Positions 60,353-64,000 of a stretch of 64,000 nt of DNA are shown one piece after another. A program made the position numbers and the translations under genes. The stretch lies in contig NZ_JAKILU010000005.1 of NCBI RefSeq assembly GCF_023283485.1, forward strand, positions 1 to 64,000, given 5' to 3'. How positions within the stretch are numbered: the stretch's first letter is position 1; each line of letters begins with the position of its first letter. A model generated the notes under the pieces. That model saw only the letters and a list, made by a program, of their open reading frames with translations, ran no database searches and had not been told where the DNA came from. Origin of the DNA: Shewanella glacialipiscicola. GTDB lineage: Bacteria > Pseudomonadota > Gammaproteobacteria > Enterobacterales > Shewanellaceae.

Positions 60353-60451
60353 ATGCCACGCCTTCGCAGAACTCAGATAAGTGTTGAAGGCACTCCCTAT
60401 TGCCATGGCGAACCGTTCAAGGTAGATAACAATATAAAATCGCTATCATAA
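60353..60451 (+). pseudogene. N-terminal remnant of a REP-associated tyrosine transposase
   Basis: A good ribosome site AAGGAGG (60341-60347) precedes ATG 60353, and the frame reads MPRLRRTQISVEGTPY. This is the usual start of Y1-type (RAYT, IS200/IS605-like) transposases in Shewanella, which continue YHCxSRC. Here it turns into CHGEPFKVDN and stops after 32 codons. Only the first about 17 residues of the transposase remain. The mobile gene has been truncated, probably by deletion. Confidence 0.6.
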
Positions 60452-60504
60452 ACCACTATGCTGACTAACATTTTTTAACATTATCTATTTTTAATCAATA
60501 GGTT

Positions 60505-60831
60505 AAGAAAATCTACGAGTACGAAGCTTATCGATGCGGTAAAGCCAAAGATACGCTTGCGGTAAAGCGCATTATTACCAATAGCACTGATCTTGAAGGC
60601 GTGGACGAGAGTAGAATGACGGCACTGTTGCATGCCTGTGAGCTACAGTCTTGTGAAATGCTCAAATTAATGGTGGATGCGGGGGAAGATATGAATAATC
60701 CGAATGCTATTGGGTATCGATAGCTCGATATTGCATACTGGCAAGGATAGTTTCGCATGGGATGCTATACCGCTGAGAGTGGGCGCATGGTGAGCTATTT
60801 AATCCGCCATGGCGGTAAATCCTTTAGCTAG
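60505..60831 (+). pseudogene. ankyrin-repeat-like protein remnant with two in-frame stops
   Basis: The frame KKIYEYEAYRCGKAKDTLAV continues to MTALLHACELQSCEMLKLMV then DAGEDMNNP, which looks like ankyrin repeats. It is broken by TAG at 60721-60723 and again at 60748-60750. It then resumes with CYTAESGRMVSYLIRHGGKSFS and ends at TAG 60829-60831. There is no start codon at the 5' side; a stop lies just before 60502. It is a decayed C-terminal piece of an ankyrin protein gene, perhaps cut by the same event that truncated the transposase next to it. Confidence 0.6.
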
Positions 60832-60864
60832 TTATCAAAGCCAGAAACTAAAAGCACTATAAAC

Positions 60865-60914
60865 AAAAATCGCGTTAGACTCAGCTGTACTAGCTCTGCC
60901 TAACGCGATTTTTT
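60865..60914. terminator. bidirectional terminator, end of the nqr operon
   Basis: AAAATCGCGTTAG (60866-60878) pairs with CTAACGCGATTTT (60900-60912), with a small inner stem and A/T runs outside both arms. On the minus strand it ends the nqr operon 17 bp after nqrF. Confidence 0.9.
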
Positions 60915-60930
60915 ATTACTCACTTACAAC

Positions 60931-62148
60931 CTAATCGCCAAAGTCATCGAGTAGAATGTTTTCTGGCTCAACCCCTAAGCTTTCAAGCATTTTAATCACT
61001 GAGGAGTTCATGATTGGAGGACCACACATGTAGTACTCGCAGTCTTCTGGTGCCTTATGATTTTTAAGATAATTCTCATAAATCACATTATGAATAAAAC
61101 CGGTGTAGCCCGTCCAATTATCTTCAGGCAATGGCTCAGATAACGCCACATGCCAAACGAAGTTTTCATTCTCAGCCGCTAGAGCGTCAAAATCTGCTTG
61201 GTAAAACACTTCACGGGTTGAACGGGCGCCGTACCAGAAGCTCATTTTACGAGTGGTTTTTTTGCTCTTAAGCTGATCGAATATATGTGACCGCATAGGC
61301 GCCATACCCGCACCGCCGCCGATAAACACCATTTCAGCGTCGGTCTCTTTTACAAAGAACTCACCAAATGGTCCAGAGATGATCACGGTATCCCCCGCTT
61401 TCAGGCTGAAGATATAAGATGACATTTTACCCGGCGGTACATTAGCTGAAGGCGGCGTCGCAATGCGCACGTTGAGCATAATGCGGCCCTTTTCATCGGG
61501 ATAGTTGGCCATAGAGTAAGCGCGCAACACTTCTTCGTTGACCGTTGATACTATGTCAAACAGGCCGTATTTATCCCAATCGCCACGGTATTTTGTTGGA
61601 ATATCAAAATCAGCGTATTTCACTACATGGGCGGGCGCTTCAATTTGAATATAGCCACCCGCTTTGAAGCGAACATCTTCACCTTCGGGTAATTCGAGTA
61701 ATAACTCTTTGATAAACGTTGCTTTGTTATCGTTAGAGATCACTTTACATGGCCACTTTTTCACCCCAAAGATTTCTTCGTCGAGCTCAAGTTCCATATC
61801 GGTTTTCACCGATACTTGGCAAGCAAGACGACAACCTTCTTTGGCTTCTTTCTTGGTGATATGACCCATTTCGGTCGGTAAAATATCCCCACCGCCCGAT
61901 TTAATGGTCACGCGGCACTGGCCACAGGTTCCGCCGCCGCCACAGGCTGACGGAATAAAAATACTTTGGCTTGCTAACGCGCCGAGCAACTTGTCACCCG
62001 CCGCAACTTTAATGCTTTTTTCAGCGTCGTCATTAATGCCGATAGTGACTTCACCCGTTGTCACTAATTGTTTTTTGGCGAGTAGAATCACTATCACCAA
62101 CAGACACACTACAAGCGTAAACATGCCTATGCCAATTGCCATTTCCAT
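60931..62148 (-). CDS. nqrF: Na+-translocating NADH:quinone reductase subunit F
   Basis: Entry subunit of Na+-NQR: oxidises NADH with FAD and passes electrons to its 2Fe-2S cluster. 405 aa with one N-terminal membrane helix (about 5-24). A ferredoxin domain has [12 protein letters not shown] (cluster cysteines, about 68-79) and a last Cys in RLACQV. FAD/NADH domains follow with [25 protein letters not shown] and [16 protein letters not shown]. Last gene of the operon; no apbE follows before the terminator. Confidence 0.96.
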   Translation of the reverse strand: MEMAIGIGMFTLVVCLLVIVILLAKKQLVTTGEVTIGINDDAEKSIKVAAGDKLLGALASQSIFIPSACGGGGTCGQCRVTIKSGGGDILPTEMGHITKKEAKEGCRLACQVSVKTDMELELDEEIFGVKKWPCKVISNDNKATFIKELLLELPEGEDVRFKAGGYIQIEAPAHVVKYADFDIPTKYRGDWDKYGLFDIVSTVNEEVLRAYSMANYPDEKGRIMLNVRIATPPSANVPPGKMSSYIFSLKAGDTVIISGPFGEFFVKETDAEMVFIGGGAGMAPMRSHIFDQLKSKKTTRKMSFWYGARSTREVFYQADFDALAAENENFVWHVALSEPLPEDNWTGYTGFIHNVIYENYLKNHKAPEDCEYYMCGPPIMNSSVIKMLESLGVEPENILLDDFGD

Positions 62149-62223
62149 CGTATTACCCTTTTCTAGCTCTTTCTAAAAAGAATGCGGTTACGCTTTCTCA
62201 GCTAATGGTTCGCCTGCAGCTCT

Positions 62224-62832
62224 TTACAACGAGATCCCAGAGAAAGACATAAAGCCCAGCGCCATTAAACCTGTGGTGATAAAGGTAATACCAATACCTT
62301 GTAAGCCCTCAGGAATCGCATTGAATTTCATTCTTTCGCGCAGTCCCGCCAGCAGCACAATCGCTACCGCCCAGCCGACACCCGAGCCCATAGCAAACAC
62401 CACTGACTCACCGAAGTTGTAGTCACGGTTAGCCATAAAAATCACTCCAGCAAAAATCGCGCAGTTTACTGTGAGTAAAGGCAGGAAAATCCCTAGGGAG
62501 TCATACAGGCTAGGAATGTATTTATCTAAAAACATTTCCAGGATTTGTACTAACGCCGCAATCACTCCGATAAAAGTGATCAATTGCAGGTAGCTTAAAT
62601 CTATCTCGGGTAAACCCGCCCAAGACAATGCACCAGGGGCGAGCACTTTGACGTAAATCAGCTGATTTAACGGTACGGCTAAGGTCATCACCACAATTAC
62701 GGCGACGCCTAAACCAAAGGCGGTAGACACCTTTTTAGACACGGCCAAGAAGGTACACATGCCCAAGAAGAACGACAGCGCCATGTTGTCGATAAATGTG
62801 GCCTGCAAAAATAGATTTATATAGTGTTCCAT
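62224..62832 (-). CDS. nqrE: Na+-NQR subunit E
   Basis: Hydrophobic inner-membrane subunit of 202 aa with six helices, paired with NqrD around an inner iron site. It has [22 protein letters not shown] (about 14-35; Cys26) and [12 protein letters not shown] (about 119-130; the second cluster cysteine), plus [19 protein letters not shown]. It starts 9 bp after the nqrD stop with AAGGAG upstream. Confidence 0.95.
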   Translation of the reverse strand: MEHYINLFLQATFIDNMALSFFLGMCTFLAVSKKVSTAFGLGVAVIVVMTLAVPLNQLIYVKVLAPGALSWAGLPEIDLSYLQLITFIGVIAALVQILEMFLDKYIPSLYDSLGIFLPLLTVNCAIFAGVIFMANRDYNFGESVVFAMGSGVGWAVAIVLLAGLRERMKFNAIPEGLQGIGITFITTGLMALGFMSFSGISL

Positions 62833-62841
62833 ATCTGCTCC

Positions 62842-63462
62842 TTAACCCCGTTTCCGCTGGATCACATTAATGGTCCAAATCAACACACCGATCAGGAAGA
62901 AGGCACTGGGTGGTAGCTTGAACATCTCGTTGGGTAAATACCACCCGCCGTTTTCAATGGTGGTAAATATCGGATGACCAAATAAATTACCGGTACCTAG
63001 TAGCTCGCGTACAAAGGCGACGCTGATCAAAATTAAGCCATAACCGGTGGCATTACCAAGTGCATCGACCACAGCTAAATGCGGTGGGTACTTCATCGCG
63101 AAGGCTTCTGCGCGGCCCATGATGATACAGTTGGTAATAATTAACCCTACAAATACAGATAGTTGCTTTGATAGCTCATAAGCCACATCCTGCAATACCA
63201 TATCGACGATAATCACCAAAGAGGCGATAACGGTCATCTGCGCGATAATGCGCACACTGTTAGGGATAAGGTTACGGATAGCGGAGATAATCAGGTTAGA
63301 AAACACCAACACAAAGGTTACCGCCAGCGTCATGACCACTGCGGTTTGCATTGAGTTACTGACCGCCAGCGCCGAGCACACGCCCAGCACTTGCATCGCA
63401 ACAGGGTTATTGGCAAACACTGGCCCGGTTAGCATGTCACGCATGGATAAAGTGTTGCTCAT
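62842..63462 (-). CDS. nqrD: Na+-NQR subunit D
   Basis: Hydrophobic inner-membrane subunit of 206 aa (about 210 in Vibrio). Marks are [20 protein letters not shown] (Cys29), [20 protein letters not shown] (about 103-122, second Cys) and [13 protein letters not shown]. The ATG overlaps the nqrC stop by 4 bp, so translation is coupled. Confidence 0.95.
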   Translation of the reverse strand: MSNTLSMRDMLTGPVFANNPVAMQVLGVCSALAVSNSMQTAVVMTLAVTFVLVFSNLIISAIRNLIPNSVRIIAQMTVIASLVIIVDMVLQDVAYELSKQLSVFVGLIITNCIIMGRAEAFAMKYPPHLAVVDALGNATGYGLILISVAFVRELLGTGNLFGHPIFTTIENGGWYLPNEMFKLPPSAFFLIGVLIWTINVIQRKRG

Positions 63463-64000
63463 TTTGCCTCTCCCAACTCACCTTGCAATTCACCCGAAGC
63501 AGCCGATGTTTTCAGCTGGTTGAAGAAGGTTTGAAACCCTTCCACGCCAAACCAAAACTCCATTGCCCGCTGTACGCCGCGACCTGTCATGGTTGCGCCA
63601 CTCACCGCATCCACACCGTGAACATCGCCTTCTTTAGCGCCGCCTTTCACAAGACGTATCGAAAACTTGCCTTTTTCATCAAACAATTGCTTACCTTTCC
63701 ACAGTGACATCCACTTAGGGTCCGTTAAAAAATCGCCGATACCGGGGGTTTCGCCGTGCTCGTAAACTACTAGCCCTTTAATGGTGTTGAAATCGGGTTC
63801 AACTGCCACATAGCCGTAGATCATCGACCACAAACCTTTGCCATAAAAAGGCACTACCACGCTGGTTAACTTGCCGTTGGCATCTAATACTTTAAATACA
63901 CGGGCATCGTTCGCACGGGTTTTAATCTTGGCGATATCTTTTTTAGGTGTACTTGATGTCTCAGGATTAATCGCCGCCATACGCTCATCAAAATCGAGTA
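63459..64000 (-). CDS. nqrC: Na+-NQR subunit C (partial, cut by window edge)
   Basis: Membrane-anchored subunit carrying a covalent FMN. The visible 180 residues are the C-terminal part, from [13 protein letters not shown] to GELGEAK. The flavinylation motif is in [10 protein letters not shown] (FMN on the Thr of SGAT). The frame is open to 64000, so the N-terminal helix lies outside the window. Flavin transfer needs ApbE, which is not encoded next to nqrF here. Confidence 0.94.
   Translation of the reverse strand, partial: LDFDERMAAINPETSSTPKKDIAKIKTRANDARVFKVLDANGKLTSVVVPFYGKGLWSMIYGYVAVEPDFNTIKGLVVYEHGETPGIGDFLTDPKWMSLWKGKQLFDEKGKFSIRLVKGGAKEGDVHGVDAVSGATMTGRGVQRAMEFWFGVEGFQTFFNQLKTSAASGELQGELGEAK

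Noticed and set aside
1-64000. CRISPR array, tRNA, rRNA, prophage, toxin-antitoxin or defence island
   Set aside because: No regular spaced repeats, cloverleaf, rRNA stretch, phage structural genes or known defence gene sets were seen in the window.

Overview
The window reads as chromosomal DNA of a Shewanella-like marine gammaproteobacterium. Evidence: moderate GC, many long gammaproteobacterial housekeeping genes (hldE, pntAB, cysJIH, cysDN, nqrCDEF, hemG, pldA, nfsB, ydhR), a GlyGly-CTERM sorting tail on one exported protein, a TIGR03899-type protein, and a DUF3565 protein. This assignment rests on family recognition and gene combination; no database search was run. No rRNA, tRNA or CRISPR array was seen.

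Layout: 1-1079 is a gene-poor, hairpin-rich stretch. 1080-3495 holds a LysR regulator and a NupC-type nucleoside carrier. 3981-5303 is a soluble double-PAS chemoreceptor, followed by a 270-bp MITE (5820-6089) with perfect 20-bp inverted ends. 6142-7126 is a Tat-exported dienelactone hydrolase gene broken by one base in an A/T run. 7588-8553 is pbpG. 9070-11238 is an lrgAB-like pair divergent from a LysR gene. 12440-14683 is a polar amino-acid ABC operon behind a consensus promoter overlapped by two ARG-box-like sites. 14961-19056 has nfsB, a J-domain protein, a DsbA-like protein with a GlyGly-CTERM tail, a cytochrome b-like membrane protein and hemG.

Sulfur assimilation is split over two minus-strand blocks. 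20762-26532 is cobA-cysD-cysN-(SLC13 permease)-cysC (likely sulfate uptake, APS and PAPS formation, and a siroheme precursor). 33406-37781 is cysJ-cysI-cysH (PAPS to sulfite to sulfide). Between them are pldA, an S41-protease-like protein lacking the usual catalytic residues, a large anchored protein of unknown role, and mtgA. pntAB, divergent from cysJ, makes NADPH, the electron donor of CysJI.

41296-47042 carries a TetR regulator, a putative HELGH zinc protease overlapping hldE, a lipid A acyltransferase and a NhaP2 antiporter. 47751-50124 is an L,D-transpeptidase gene followed by an IS4 element that appears to sit in the loop of a two-way terminator and whose transposase is frameshifted. 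50183-58793 has a dicarboxylate/glutamate symporter, a GNAT enzyme, an SdaC-like permease with CRP-like sites upstream, a penicillin-acylase-family lipoprotein, a YjjX NTPase and a MarR-GNAT fusion. 59123-60831 is a patch of small genes and decayed remnants (DUF3565, ydhR, a REP-associated transposase N-terminus, an ankyrin pseudogene). 60931-64000 is the distal part of the Na+-NQR operon, with nqrC cut by the window edge.

No clearly new multi-gene system was found. The most interesting items are the GlyGly-CTERM DsbA-like protein, the degenerate S41 protein, the metalloprotease coupled to hldE, the MITE, the IS inside a terminator, the ARG-box/promoter overlap, and several unannotated coding remnants.
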